In this document: piece by piece, positions 63,986 to 64,000 of the stretch | Numbering within the stretch: position 1 is the first letter of the stretch | How the letters are laid out: every line of letters starts with the position of its first letter | Assembly (NCBI RefSeq): GCF_007830155.1 | Contig: NZ_VLKY01000007.1 | Coordinates: 210,899 to 274,898, forward strand | From: Pseudomonas duriflava | Lineage (GTDB): Bacteria > Pseudomonadota > Gammaproteobacteria > Pseudomonadales > Pseudomonadaceae | DNA length: 64,000 nucleotides | Direction of reading: 5' to 3' | Translations under genes and position numbers: made by a program | Notes under the pieces: generated by a model | Told to the model about the DNA's origin: nothing | Databases searched by the model: none | Seen by the model: the letters and a program-made list of their open reading frames with translations, nothing else

Positions 63986-64000
63986 CCTGAACCTGCCTGA

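Overview
The window is chromosomal DNA from a gammaproteobacterium that looks like a member of the Pseudomonadaceae with moderate GC content. The main reason is a continuous polar-flagellum and chemotaxis cluster in the order typical of Pseudomonas (fliEFGHIJ, an HsbA-type module, fliKLMNOPQR-flhB, flhA-flhF-fleN-fliA, cheYZAB, motCD, ParC/ParP, cheW, DUF2802), followed by a second FliK-like protein with a short FlhB-like protein and the ccmABCDEFGHI cytochrome c maturation operon. I cannot name a species. No rRNA, tRNA, CRISPR array, insertion sequence or prophage was recognised.

Layout. 1-2745 (minus): a membrane LTA-synthase-type sulfatase, cut by the left edge, behind an anchored beta-propeller-like protein. 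2931-14654 (plus): a MoxR/BatABD (aerotolerance-type) operon running into sbcD-sbcC. 14688-21325 (minus): a LemA/M48 protease pair in which the M48 gene is frameshifted, then pepN, DUF2797 and DUF1315. 21427-28359 (minus): a complete system I ccm operon, including the small ccmD gene. 28493-30270 (plus): the FliK-like and FlhB-C-terminal-like pair. 30506-59667 (minus): the flagellar and chemotaxis cluster, interrupted only by a plus-strand periplasmic Cu/Zn superoxide dismutase gene (sodC) between flhB and flhA. 59947-63985 (minus): a ComEA-like protein and the dTDP-L-rhamnose operon rmlB-A-C-D.

Regulation visible in the DNA. Sites matching sigma-54 promoters (TGGC-N7-TTGC) precede fliE, fliH, fliK and flhA, with a weaker one before fliL. 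A good sigma-28 (FliA) site precedes parP-cheW. A strong intrinsic terminator after fliG lies directly upstream of the fliH sigma-54 site, so the fli cluster appears to be split into separately started units. Genes within units overlap or nearly touch, which suggests translational coupling.

Points that stand out. The partner-switch module between fliJ and fliK has the HsbA-like STAS protein and an Hpt protein, but the expected HsbR-like regulator is reduced to its ATPase/kinase domain alone, with no receiver or PP2C domain. Other points are the M48 frameshift at a G homopolymer, a degenerate metal site in BatB, a repeated acidic motif in the CheA linker, paired palindromes between ccmA and fliK2, and a terminator-like element just before fleN.
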